DNA of 31,906 bases from NCBI GenBank assembly GCA_958417755.1, contig CATZDY010000026.1:1-31906 (forward strand), given 5' to 3'. The DNA is from an uncultured Peptococcaceae bacterium. Lineage in GTDB: Bacteria; Bacillota; Desulfotomaculia; Desulfotomaculales; Desulfocucumaceae. A program made the translations under genes and the position numbers. The notes under the pieces were generated by a model. It searched no databases and was not told the origin of the DNA. It was given only the letters and a program-made list of their open reading frames with translations. The number at the start of each line of letters is the position of its first letter. The stretch's first letter is position 1. Of this stretch, positions 24,531-31,906 are shown in pieces.

Positions 24531-25017
24531 GCTTTTTATGTATAACATAGCGGCTTTGTTTAGGGTCAAATAGTACAAAACCGCATGATAACAATGTTCT
24601 TTCAGACGTTTTGTTGTTTTTATCAATATCAGCGGTAATTCTGAGCGCATCCGGGAAAGAAAAGATTTTATCAACCAGCAGGGTAATCATATTTTTACCT
24701 AGACCTTTGCCAAGACAAGATTTCTCGCCAATAAAGTAATCTATCCCATATGTTCCTACTAACGGTAGAGTTCCAAAATCTTCATTGCTATTCACACATT
24801 TGTAATATTGGCATAAACCAATCGGATTACCTTGGCACATCACAATGAGATGTGTTAACCATTGAAATTCTCCATTGCGCTCTTTAATTTCAGTCATCCA
24901 ATCATCAATTGTAACTCCAAGATGGGGAATTTCATACCACCTTTTCACATGCTCTTTATTTAGCCAAATCTCTACCAATGAAATATCACTATCATGGAGC
25001 AATCTTAATTCTAACAT
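24520..25017 (-). CDS. GNAT N-acetyltransferase, aminoglycoside 6'-acetyltransferase-like
   Basis: On the minus strand AGGAGAT precedes ATG 25017 at eight bases. The 165-residue protein is a complete GNAT domain: WYEIPHLGVTIDDWM near 27-41, IDYFIGEKSCLGKGLGKNMI with the acetyl-CoA loop near 92-111, and ITADIDKNNKTSERTLLSCGF near the end (two adjoining motifs). The overall shape resembles the AAC(6')/Acetyltransf_8 group, some members of which acetylate aminoglycosides; others are general. Resistance is not shown by the sequence. The gene is AT-richer than the 9-24 kb genes and its 3' end overlaps the truncated LysR gene by 11 bases, both signs of recent acquisition. Confidence 0.88.
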   Translation of the reverse strand: MLELRLLHDSDISLVEIWLNKEHVKRWYEIPHLGVTIDDWMTEIKERNGEFQWLTHLIVMCQGNPIGLCQYYKCVNSNEDFGTLPLVGTYGIDYFIGEKSCLGKGLGKNMITLLVDKIFSFPDALRITADIDKNNKTSERTLLSCGFVLFDPKQSRYVIHKKPKK

Positions 25018-25441
25018 TGGTTTATCTCCTCACTTTATCCGCCAAAGGCGAACAAACACACAACTTAACCTATTTTCATTCTAATATTAGTGCGTGGCAA
25101 TGTCAAACAACCCATTTCGTTTTATAACTTTATGTTACTATACATAATCCTGTTTGTTCATTTGGGCACCATTTTATCCTTTGCAGATTGTACCTACACA
25201 GCAGAAATGCTGGATTCATGGGCTTTTCAGGCTGGAAAAAGGATTTTTTCATCACTAAACATTTCTATTTTTTATGACAATGGCCTCGACATGTTGTAGT
25301 CCAGATTTTTTGTAATTTTAGATGTAATTTTACATGATATCATATAAAATGAAAGTTGCAGCCATAGGGATACAGGCAGCAATTTGTCCGGACTGTATGG
25401 GTATGGCAATTTCACAATCGTTGTCATAGGGGAGATTGGTG
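25018..25441. other. AT-rich intergenic region upstream of the diguanylate cyclase
   Basis: It holds the divergent upstream region of the minus-strand GNAT and the plus-strand cyclase. A 69-codon frame at 25090-25299 has no ribosome binding site and is not called. The best regulatory signals lie at 25322-25348. Confidence 0.4.
25322..25348 (+). promoter_or_regulatory. Overlapping palindromes and a -10-like box upstream of the diguanylate cyclase
   Basis: ATGTAA-TT-TTACAT (25322-25335) and ATGATATCAT (25334-25343) overlap, and TATAAA follows at 25343-25348. The -35 (TAGATG, 25319-25324) is poor. The palindromes could be a repressor or activator site over a promoter located about 95 bases before the start codon. 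Confidence 0.35.
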
Positions 25442-27349
25442 ATGAGAAAGAACATTTTATTAAAAACAAATCTATTTGTTTGCACCATCATTGTCATAGG
25501 ATTCGCCATCACATCAATTATCAGCTATCATTCCAACCTAGGCATTTTTGAGGTGGATGTGGAACGGGTTTCCAACCTGACCTTAGAAGGTATCTCTCAC
25601 CAGCTTGATTCGATTTTTACAAAACCAATCAATATCTCCCTGACAATGGCCAATGATAGTTTATTAAAGACTTTCCTATCTGAAGAAGAGCAGCTGGATG
25701 ACGAAGCATTCATTGAAGACATGCGGAATTACTTGTTGGCGTACAAGGAGAAATATGCTTATGATTCGGTTTTCCTTGTTTCCACGGCAACCAACCGCTA
25801 TTATCATTTTAATGGACTTGACCGGGTTTTAACCCCAGATGATCCAGAAAACAAATGGTACTATGCTTTTCTGGAATCAAGCAAGGAGTGTCTATTGAAT
25901 ATTGATAACGACGAAGCAGCCCAGGCGAACAATGAAATCACTGTTTTCGTTAATTGTAAAATTGTGGGGCCAGATGGCGCCACTAAGGGGGTTGTGGGGG
26001 TTGGGTTTCAAGTGGATGATATGCAGGACTTGTTGAAACAATATGAAAAGAAATTTGATGTGCAGGCCTATCTGGTTGATAGAAACGGCACCATTGAAAT
26101 ATCCACAGCGCAAACTGGATATGAGGAAGTCAATTTGTTTGAAAACTGCGCTTATCCTGAGTTAAAGAATAAAATCCTGTCCAATCAAAAAAATACCCAG
26201 TCATTTTGGTATGCTTCCTCCGCAGCAAAGGGATATTTGGTGACCAAGTATGAACCCAATTTGGAATGGTATCTGGTGGTTGATAATAATACTTCCCTTT
26301 TAAAACAAAAACTCAGCCAGCAATTTTTTGGTGCTGTGCTGGTTGTTATCTTGATCATTGCCTTTGTGATTTTTACAATTACCAGCATCATCCGGAGATT
26401 CAACCGGGAGATTGTGGAGCTTACAGTGGCCAAAGAGCAAGAACACCGGACAATGTTTCAACAGGCCACGGAACAAATGTATGAAAATATCTATGAGATT
26501 GATATTACCCATAATCGAGCTGCCAGCGAGGCAACGGAAGCCTATTTTAAAAGTCTTGGGGTACCAGGCAATACCCCTTATGACCAAGCCCTGCAGATCA
26601 TTGCCCAGAAACAAATCAAAGAAGAATTCCAACAAGGGTATATCGATACCTTTACGCCAGCCAATGTTTTAAAGGCTTATCAGGACAAGATTGAAAGCCT
26701 ACGTTATGATTTCATGCTCACAGAAAATGGCCATACCTATCATTGGATGCGCATCACAGCCCGCATTTTCTATTGGGCTGATGACGAATCAATCCGCATG
26801 TTTGTGTATCGGCAAAACATTGAGTTGGAAAAGCAACGGGAAAAACAAATGCTGGAACAAATACACAAAGACCCTTTGAGCGGTCTATATAATAAAGCAG
26901 CTACCCAGAATCAAATCCAACAGCTTTTGTCCCAAAATCCCCAAAAGCTTTACGCTTTTTTCATTCTGGATATTGATGATTTTAAACAGGTAAACGATAC
27001 CTACGGACACGCCACAGGGGATTTTGTCCTTGCCGAGTTTGCCAAAATCTTAAAGGCGCAGTTTCGAGACTATGATATTGTGGGACGCATAGGTGGGGAT
27101 GAATTCATTGTTTTTCTTCCTGTGCCTTCCCAAAGCTGGGTGCAGGAAAAAGCGCAAAGTTTGGTCTTGGCTTTGCATCGTGAATTCATCCATGATACCA
27201 AAAGATGCAGGGTTTCCAGCAGCATTGGCATTGCCATGGGACCAGAGGCAGGGACAGATTTTGAAACACTTTACAAAAATGCGGATTTCGCCTTGTATCA
27301 AACCAAAAAAAGGGGGAAAAACGGATTTACCATGTATCAGAAGTCTTAA
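25442..27349 (+). CDS. Membrane Cache-sensor diguanylate cyclase (GGDEF)
   Basis: It makes cyclic di-GMP from two GTP. ATG 25442 is chosen because AGGGGAG (25428-25434) is seven bases upstream; TTG 25436 is in frame but too close. Order: membrane helix about 10-29, extracellular Cache region about 30-290 (WYYAFLESSKE, VVGVGFQVDDM), membrane helix about 295-317, PAS-like linker about 335-465 and GGDEF domain about 470-635. The catalytic motif GGDEF is intact at 551-555. RDYD at 542-545 is a proper I-site, so product inhibition is expected. DPLSGLYNK and DIDDFKQVNDTYGHATGD are also conserved. It is the synthetic counterpart to the phosphodiesterase at 1784. A hairpin terminator follows. Confidence 0.95.
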   Translation: MRKNILLKTNLFVCTIIVIGFAITSIISYHSNLGIFEVDVERVSNLTLEGISHQLDSIFTKPINISLTMANDSLLKTFLSEEEQLDDEAFIEDMRNYLLAYKEKYAYDSVFLVSTATNRYYHFNGLDRVLTPDDPENKWYYAFLESSKECLLNIDNDEAAQANNEITVFVNCKIVGPDGATKGVVGVGFQVDDMQDLLKQYEKKFDVQAYLVDRNGTIEISTAQTGYEEVNLFENCAYPELKNKILSNQKNTQSFWYASSAAKGYLVTKYEPNLEWYLVVDNNTSLLKQKLSQQFFGAVLVVILIIAFVIFTITSIIRRFNREIVELTVAKEQEHRTMFQQATEQMYENIYEIDITHNRAASEATEAYFKSLGVPGNTPYDQALQIIAQKQIKEEFQQGYIDTFTPANVLKAYQDKIESLRYDFMLTENGHTYHWMRITARIFYWADDESIRMFVYRQNIELEKQREKQMLEQIHKDPLSGLYNKAATQNQIQQLLSQNPQKLYAFFILDIDDFKQVNDTYGHATGDFVLAEFAKILKAQFRDYDIVGRIGGDEFIVFLPVPSQSWVQEKAQSLVLALHREFIHDTKRCRVSSSIGIAMGPEAGTDFETLYKNADFALYQTKKRGKNGFTMYQKS

Positions 27350-27415
27350 TGGATATAAAAAAGCCAGGATAAGAGCAGTGGTGTCATGAGAAAGGGAAGA
27401 TGGATGTTTTGACTT

Positions 27416-27440
27416 TAGGGGGGAATCCCCCTATTTTATT
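27416..27440 (+). terminator. Intrinsic terminator after the diguanylate cyclase gene
   Basis: TAGGGGG (27416-27422) pairs with CCCCCTA (27427-27433) over a four-base loop and is followed by TTTTATT. It lies 67 bases past the stop codon. Confidence 0.8.
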
Positions 27441-27839
27441 GTTTCCATTCTCAAATGTTTCGTTTTTTCATTTGGGTCACAGCTGCGTGGTTTCAATCCC
27501 AATCCCTAAACTTTTTATGCTTCAATATATGGGCGGCAGTGCGTTTTTTGATGTTTTCACATGGTAAAAATCTATGCTGGGTAGATATTGGTCCAGTTGT
27601 GATGATTCTTAAGACTTACTGCATGCATTCTCCGCTTTATATTGCTCATGTGAGAAAGTGAATACTTGGATTACCGCCATAAGTTGTTTTTCAAAAACCT
27701 CTGCCTTGCTTAGGCAATTCGAAATTGTTCTCATGGTCTTACCATACATATCTGTCATTATCATCTACCGCCCCAAAGATGATGGCTATGGGTAAAGTGA
27801 AGGTTAACTAGGTTTTGTCGTTTTAAAGCTGCTTGCAGA
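27441..27839. other. About 400 bases with no supported gene
   Basis: One 68-codon plus-strand frame (27455-27661) lacks a ribosome binding site and looks like chance. A small TGCCT/AGGCA stem occurs near 27705. I see nothing else. Confidence 0.4.
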
Positions 27840-28184
27840 TTATACGCCATAGTGAATCATACATTTATTTTCAGCAATGGCTTTTTGAATGATACGGGCC
27901 AATTGGACAAGGTCCTGATTTGTATTGAGACGGGGATCCCCTAAGACAATATTTTGCAGGATGGATAATGAGACAGGGGGAATCAAGGTAACTCCCCAGC
28001 GGGCAAGGGCTACATTGGGTCTATCCAGGGAATGGAAATAGGTTTTCATCATCCTCAATTGTTCCCACCAATCAGTGAGATAATCATCAGAAATTGAGAC
28101 GCAACAATATTTCTGTGGCTCATAGGTGGAATAATCTTTTTTCTCATCAATGGTATCAATGATGCCGAATTCTGCTTTTAACAT
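27840..28184 (-). CDS. Small unidentified protein, 114 aa
   Basis: AAGGAGGTCGC directly before ATG 28184 (minus strand) gives a strong start; an upstream in-frame start at 28238 would add 18 residues without such a site. The protein is soluble, with MLKAEFGIIDTID at the start, a WWEQLRMMKTYFHSL segment, RWGVTLIPP and a C-terminal ENKCMIHYGV. It resembles a conserved hypothetical family of Clostridia that I cannot tie to a function. It is on its own, with AT-rich flanks, divergent from the GNAT gene at 28466. Confidence 0.75.
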   Translation of the reverse strand: MLKAEFGIIDTIDEKKDYSTYEPQKYCCVSISDDYLTDWWEQLRMMKTYFHSLDRPNVALARWGVTLIPPVSLSILQNIVLGDPRLNTNQDLVQLARIIQKAIAENKCMIHYGV

Positions 28185-28465
28185 GCGACCTCCTTGGCAA
28201 AAAGTTTGTATGGTTTTGCAAATATGCCTATGACCCATACATAGAGAAGACAGGATAAGTTAAAATGATTGTATAGGCCAGGGGAGTATTTATTTCTACG
28301 TAACATTGTATATGAAACGTTTGGGAAAAGCCATGATGATAGAATGATAGCATGGAAGCCTTGTTGGGGATATGGTAATAGAGCAAGGAGGCGTCGGCTC
28401 CTTTGCAGAATATATAAGAATATATCATAGTAAGCTAATAAAATTTTGGTTAGGAGCATAAGAAC

Positions 28466-28960
28466 ATGATGCTGGAAACTAAACGGCTTACCTTACTTGC
28501 CCTTACCCCGCATCAATTAAGGTTGTGGGTTGAGAATATGCCCTTGTTGGAAAAAGAGCTGAACTGCTTGTATCGAGCTGAACCAATGGACAGCTTATTT
28601 CTGGATATTGTAAAAGGTCAACTGGACATTGCTGAACAGGATAAAGAACATTTTGTATGGCATAGCTTTTGGTTTTTAATCCGCAAAGCAGATAGGGTTG
28701 TGGTAGGGGCAGCGGATTTTAAAGGACTGCCCAATGGGTATGGTGAGGTTGAAATCGGTTATGGGTTAGGGAAGGAATTTGAACACAAAGGATATATGAC
28801 AGAAGCTGTCAAGGCCATGTGTGCCTGGGCCCTGGAACAAGACAAGGTCCAACATGTCTTAGCGGAAACCGATATGCATGGATTGGCATCGCAACATGTT
28901 TTACAGCAATGCGGATTTAAGGAATACAAGCGCAATGAAACCATATGGTGGAGATTATAA
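28466..28960 (+). CDS. GNAT N-acetyltransferase (RimJ/RimL-like)
   Basis: TTAGGAG (28449-28455) lies about ten bases before ATG 28466; the second codon is also ATG, so the start is either. The 164-residue protein shows the RimJ/RimL type of GNAT: LETKRLTLLALTPHQL at the start, VVVGAADFKGLP and VEIGYGLGKEFEHKGYMTEAV with the acetyl-CoA loop, then VLAETDMHGLASQHVLQQCGF. Family members acetylate protein N-termini or small molecules; the substrate here is unknown. Its 3' end overlaps the ATG of the broken metallo-hydrolase gene by 26 bases, so the two were once an operon. Confidence 0.88.
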   Translation: MMLETKRLTLLALTPHQLRLWVENMPLLEKELNCLYRAEPMDSLFLDIVKGQLDIAEQDKEHFVWHSFWFLIRKADRVVVGAADFKGLPNGYGEVEIGYGLGKEFEHKGYMTEAVKAMCAWALEQDKVQHVLAETDMHGLASQHVLQQCGFKEYKRNETIWWRL

Positions 28961-29694
28961 GATTGTCCCAGGCAAATGGGATGGCCTAAAAATGAATCTT
29001 AGCTTTGTATATAGGCCAGCAAGATCCTTGGGGACAGCTTTGCTGATTTGATTTTGGTGGATACCGGGTATCCAATGTTCCTGGCAAAGATTGAAAAAGC
29101 CTTTGAAAATAAAGGATTGGATATCAAGAGGCTGAAACAAATCATCTTAACCCATCACGACCATGACCATATGGGAGCAGCAAGAGAATTGGTTACAAAG
29201 TATCCAGGGATTGAGGTTTTCTGTTCCCAGGAGCAGATGCCTTATGTTTTGGGGCAAAAAAATCCTTGCGTTTAGAACAGGCAGAACAAAGGGGCATGTT
29301 TTTAAGTGGTGAGGAAAAATTAGCACATGATGATTTTATACAGATGTTAAAGAGTGTGCAGCCCCTAGACAAGGTTACTGCTTTACATGATGGAGAAATT
29401 TGTGAAGGCGTTGGGGTGATTGAAACGCCAGGACATATGCCTGGACACATTTCATTGTACATTGAGCCAGAAAAACCTTGATAAGTGGAGAGCTGTTGAT
29501 GATAGAAAATGGAGTGCTGGCCATAGCTGATGAAGCCTTTGTCCTGGATAAAGAAACTTAAGATTAGGTCTTTGGAAACATTGATTCCCTATGAAATTGA
29601 TACAATCATTTGCTATCATGGCGGAGAATATTGCCGTGATAATTTGCAAGCAGAAATCAGCCAAATCATCAAAAGGAGATATGCTAAAGCATGA
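28935..29694 (+). pseudogene. Metallo-beta-lactamase-fold hydrolase pseudogene with several frameshifts
   Basis: Pieces of one protein occur in changing frames. From ATG 28935: YKIVPGKWDGLKMNLSFVY, then a stop. In a second frame: LILVDTGYP and the metal-binding THHDHDHMG (H-x-H-x-D-H), ending in a stop at 29275. In a third: ETPGHMPGHISLY (the third metal His), stopping at 29481. After another shift: LISGELLMIENGVLAIADEAF, an in-frame stop, and finally ETLIPYEIDTIICYHGGEY to TGA 29694. The order and total length (about 250 residues) match an intact family member, so this is one decayed gene, not several. At least four lesions are visible, so sequencing error is unlikely to explain all of them. 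No product is expected. Confidence 0.85.
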
Positions 29695-30018
29695 GGATTT
29701 GTTACAGGTTCAGTAGGCGACGTTCTTCATACTGAAAATAAATTTTTGTTGGTAGTATATATTGCTTTCATGGAAGTATTTTTTAGCACTCAAGAATGAT
29801 TTTGAAAAAGAAACAGGTGGCGTTTTTCAAATAAAAAGTTATGATGTATTTGAAACAAATCGTATAATGATAGTTTTTTTCAAAAAATAGGTTTTTACAT
29901 AAGATGAGGGAGACTGGGGAAGGAATCAATAAGAAATCATAACGCGTCTTATCAGGCTATCCTGGACGCAGTGAAACAAGCTATAATTTTGTATGGAAAA
30001 TGATGGGGGCAAGATTAT
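29695..30018. other. 324-base AT-rich gap before the PAS-domain gene
   Basis: No gene is seen. TATAAT at 29982-29987 lies 32 bases before ATG 30019 and could be the -10 box of the PAS-domain gene; no good -35 is found at the normal distance. Another TATAAT occurs near 29865. Several T- and A-runs are present but no clear hairpin. Confidence 0.4.
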
Positions 30019-31906
30019 ATGGACAATGAAAACCTCCTTTCAATGAAGCCAACTGCAAAGTTGGAAAAGAATATGGAGACAAGATTCGATGATATTCCCT
30101 GTGGTTTGGGTTTATATCAATACATAGATAGAAAGGTGGTTCCCCTTTACCGAAACGCAAAGTTTTTTGAAATCCTGGGTCTTTTGCCAGAGCATAAGGG
30201 AGAAATGGATTTAGATGCTGTGCTGTTGGGCGTTCATCCTGATGATACTGCCTTGTTTCGCAAGGAATGCAAAAATACTGTGATATATCATGAAGCAATG
30301 CAGCAGGATTTTCGCATTTTTCATCACCTATCCGGAGAATACCGTTGGATTCATATGGAATGCACAATGAAAAACTTGCCAGATGGATCCAAACTGGTCT
30401 ATGCGGTATTTCGCGATGCCCATGAACAGGTGAGATTAGAAAATGAGCTTGCCAAATCCAACGCTGAACTGCAAGCAACCCAAAAGCAGATGGAGCATTT
30501 GATCAACTCCATTCCCGGCGGGATTGCCACCTATAGGGTGGAAGGGGGTAAGTTTAAAACCACCTTTTTGTCCAATGGGGTGATGGAGCTTTCCGGGCAT
30601 ACCCGGGAGGAGTATGAAACCATTGTAAAAGATGACGCAGCGAACATCATATATGAACAGGATAAGCCCCGGGCCCTTGCTGCTGCCAAAGAGGCCATAG
30701 TGTCTGGAGAGGTTCTGGAAATTTCTTATCGCATTTATCACAGGGATGGCCATTTGGTTTGGGTGCACCTCAGCGGACGCCGCATGGGGCCTTTTTGTGA
30801 AACCCCAGAATTTTACGCCGTGTTCACAGGCATATCAGCTGAGACCCGGTTGTTCCAGAACATTGCCAATGAGATGGCGGACGGGATTTATGTGATTGAT
30901 ATGGAAAATTACGATTTACTGTATGCCAGTGAGTCAGCTCCCTTTTTCATAGCCCAGGGCAAGAATTGTGTGGGGGAAAAGTGTTACACTGCTTTGCACG
31001 GAAAAAGCGAGCCCTGTGCCTTTTGCACCTTGAAGAGCCATAGGGCTGACGGCACAGAGCACCAGATGGTGGTGGAAGGAAGCGACCGGCATTATGCGAC
31101 GAAGTTTCGGGAAACCCAGTGGAATGGGATCCCTGCCTATGTAAAATATGTCTGGGATGTCACAGAGGAGGTCAAGACCCGTCAGGAAAAAGAGCAGCTG
31201 GAGCAGTATTATCAGAGTGTCCTTGAAAACCTTCCTGGTGGTGTGGCAGTGATTCGCTTGGGAAAAGACGGCGATTTAACGCCAGAATATTTGTCCGAAG
31301 GCTTTGCCGCCATGACCGGAATGAGCCTGGAGGAAGCCTGGGCCATGTACCGCCAGGACGCCACAGTTGGTTTGCACCCTGATGACGTGGCTTCTTTTAC
31401 CCGCCAGTTTCAGGCATATATTGCAAATGCCAACCGCTATTGCACTATGATTTACCGGCTCATAAGGGGTGACGGCAGTTATGTATGGGTAAAAAACAAC
31501 TTTACACGTCTCAAGGTGGAAGGTGCGGATGATAAACTTTATGCTGTCTACAACGATGTGACCGGCGAAATAGAGGAGCAGGAGCGCTTGCAGTTACAAT
31601 ACAAAGATATGCTGATGCAATACTACAGCACGCCTAATCCCGACGCTCTATTGAGCGGCCATTGTAATGTGACCCAAAACCAAATCATCGAATATATTGA
31701 CCATACTACAGATTTAGGATTGCTGGAAAACTTGGGCCCAGAACGAGATGCATTTTTCTCTGGGTTATCCCAGTTGATTGTGGATGGGAAGGAGCGTCAG
31801 GCATTTTTGGAGCGTTTTCTCACCCAGCCCATGCTGGAGGCTTTTGAACAAGGAGATTTGGAGCATGTGTTCACATGCTTGTTAAAACTGCCATCTGAAT
31901 CAGTGG
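30019..31906 (+). CDS. Multi-PAS sensor protein, 3' end outside the window (likely diguanylate cyclase/phosphodiesterase or kinase)
   Basis: The frame is open from ATG 30019 to the window edge (629 codons plus one base). An in-frame TGA at 30001 makes this ATG the first possible start; the ribosome binding site (GGGGG) is weak. There is no membrane helix. At least four PAS domains are visible: about residues 25-130, 162-273, 279-384 and 401-516, each ending in a PAC-like segment (RWIHMECTM, VWVHLSGRRM, YVKYVWDVTEE, YVWVKNNFTRL). The third has four Cys (317, 322, 333, 336) in an N-C-x4-C ... P-C-x2-C pattern seen in PAS domains of clostridial signalling proteins, which may bind a metal or sense redox. 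A helix 'signalling' linker separates the first two. The output domain lies downstream; GGDEF is a reasonable guess given the neighbours, but it is not in the window. Confidence 0.9.
   Translation, partial: MDNENLLSMKPTAKLEKNMETRFDDIPCGLGLYQYIDRKVVPLYRNAKFFEILGLLPEHKGEMDLDAVLLGVHPDDTALFRKECKNTVIYHEAMQQDFRIFHHLSGEYRWIHMECTMKNLPDGSKLVYAVFRDAHEQVRLENELAKSNAELQATQKQMEHLINSIPGGIATYRVEGGKFKTTFLSNGVMELSGHTREEYETIVKDDAANIIYEQDKPRALAAAKEAIVSGEVLEISYRIYHRDGHLVWVHLSGRRMGPFCETPEFYAVFTGISAETRLFQNIANEMADGIYVIDMENYDLLYASESAPFFIAQGKNCVGEKCYTALHGKSEPCAFCTLKSHRADGTEHQMVVEGSDRHYATKFRETQWNGIPAYVKYVWDVTEEVKTRQEKEQLEQYYQSVLENLPGGVAVIRLGKDGDLTPEYLSEGFAAMTGMSLEEAWAMYRQDATVGLHPDDVASFTRQFQAYIANANRYCTMIYRLIRGDGSYVWVKNNFTRLKVEGADDKLYAVYNDVTGEIEEQERLQLQYKDMLMQYYSTPNPDALLSGHCNVTQNQIIEYIDHTTDLGLLENLGPERDAFFSGLSQLIVDGKERQAFLERFLTQPMLEAFEQGDLEHVFTCLLKLPSESV

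Noticed and set aside
25090..25299. 69-codon plus-strand frame with a hydrophobic start
   Set aside because: No ribosome binding site and AT-rich background where such frames arise by chance.
27455..27661. 68-codon plus-strand frame after the cyclase terminator
   Set aside because: No start signal and no recognisable product.
29981..30768. Two minus-strand frames opposite the PAS-domain gene
   Set aside because: They are shadows of an uninterrupted plus-strand multi-PAS reading frame.

Overview
The window looks like the chromosome of a gut-type Clostridia (Firmicutes, Oscillospiraceae/Ruminococcaceae-like). The reasons are strong AGGAGG ribosome binding sites, an RsbU/RsbV/RsbW-type partner-switching set, sensory c-di-GMP proteins, an Rpn-type nuclease with EGxEEG repeats and a phage-like GH25 lysozyme. 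By eye, 0-24 kb is fairly GC-rich and 24.5-30 kb is clearly AT-richer and littered with broken genes. I see no rRNA, tRNA, CRISPR array or intact insertion sequence.

Layout. 0-8 kb: a GH25 lysozyme; an 800-base gap; a membrane Cache/degenerate-GGDEF/EAL phosphodiesterase; an unidentified beta-rich protein paired with a transglutaminase-fold protein (Cys-His-Asp triad visible); and an Rpn/PD-(D/E)XK-family protein. A shared bidirectional terminator separates the last of these from a convergent Sfp-type phosphopantetheinyl transferase.

9-18 kb is the most interesting part. A LuxR-type LAL regulator is followed closely by an export system of the NHLP/NHLM type: a very short HlyD-like membrane protein, a C39-peptidase/ABC exporter and a second ABC exporter. 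Immediately downstream are two paralogous Cys-rich small proteins that share C-x4-C-x2-C-G-A-x-P, exactly 25 residues to the next shared Cys, an H-x3-C and a final C-x2-C. The second has a textbook double-glycine leader. A 55-codon GTG-start ORF with an AGGAGG site ends one base before it. No lanthipeptide, radical-SAM, YcaO or nitrile-hydratase-like maturation gene is visible. The simplest reading is a dedicated secretion locus for a Cys-rich, possibly metal-binding or disulfide-rich peptide family that I do not recognise.

17.9-23.8 kb: a same-strand, tightly packed partner-switching cassette. It encodes a STAS antagonist, a HATPase anti-sigma-type kinase, a DUF2156 protein, a MATE transporter fused to a second (Asn-less) HATPase domain, a GNAT and a membrane SpoIIE/RsbU-type PP2C phosphatase. 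No sigma factor lies next to it.

24-30 kb: a LysR pseudogene cut off by a GNAT gene on the other strand, an intact Cache-GGDEF diguanylate cyclase with an I-site, a small unidentified protein, another GNAT and a metallo-beta-lactamase-fold pseudogene with several frameshifts. From 30 kb to the end there is a soluble multi-PAS sensor protein that runs off the window.
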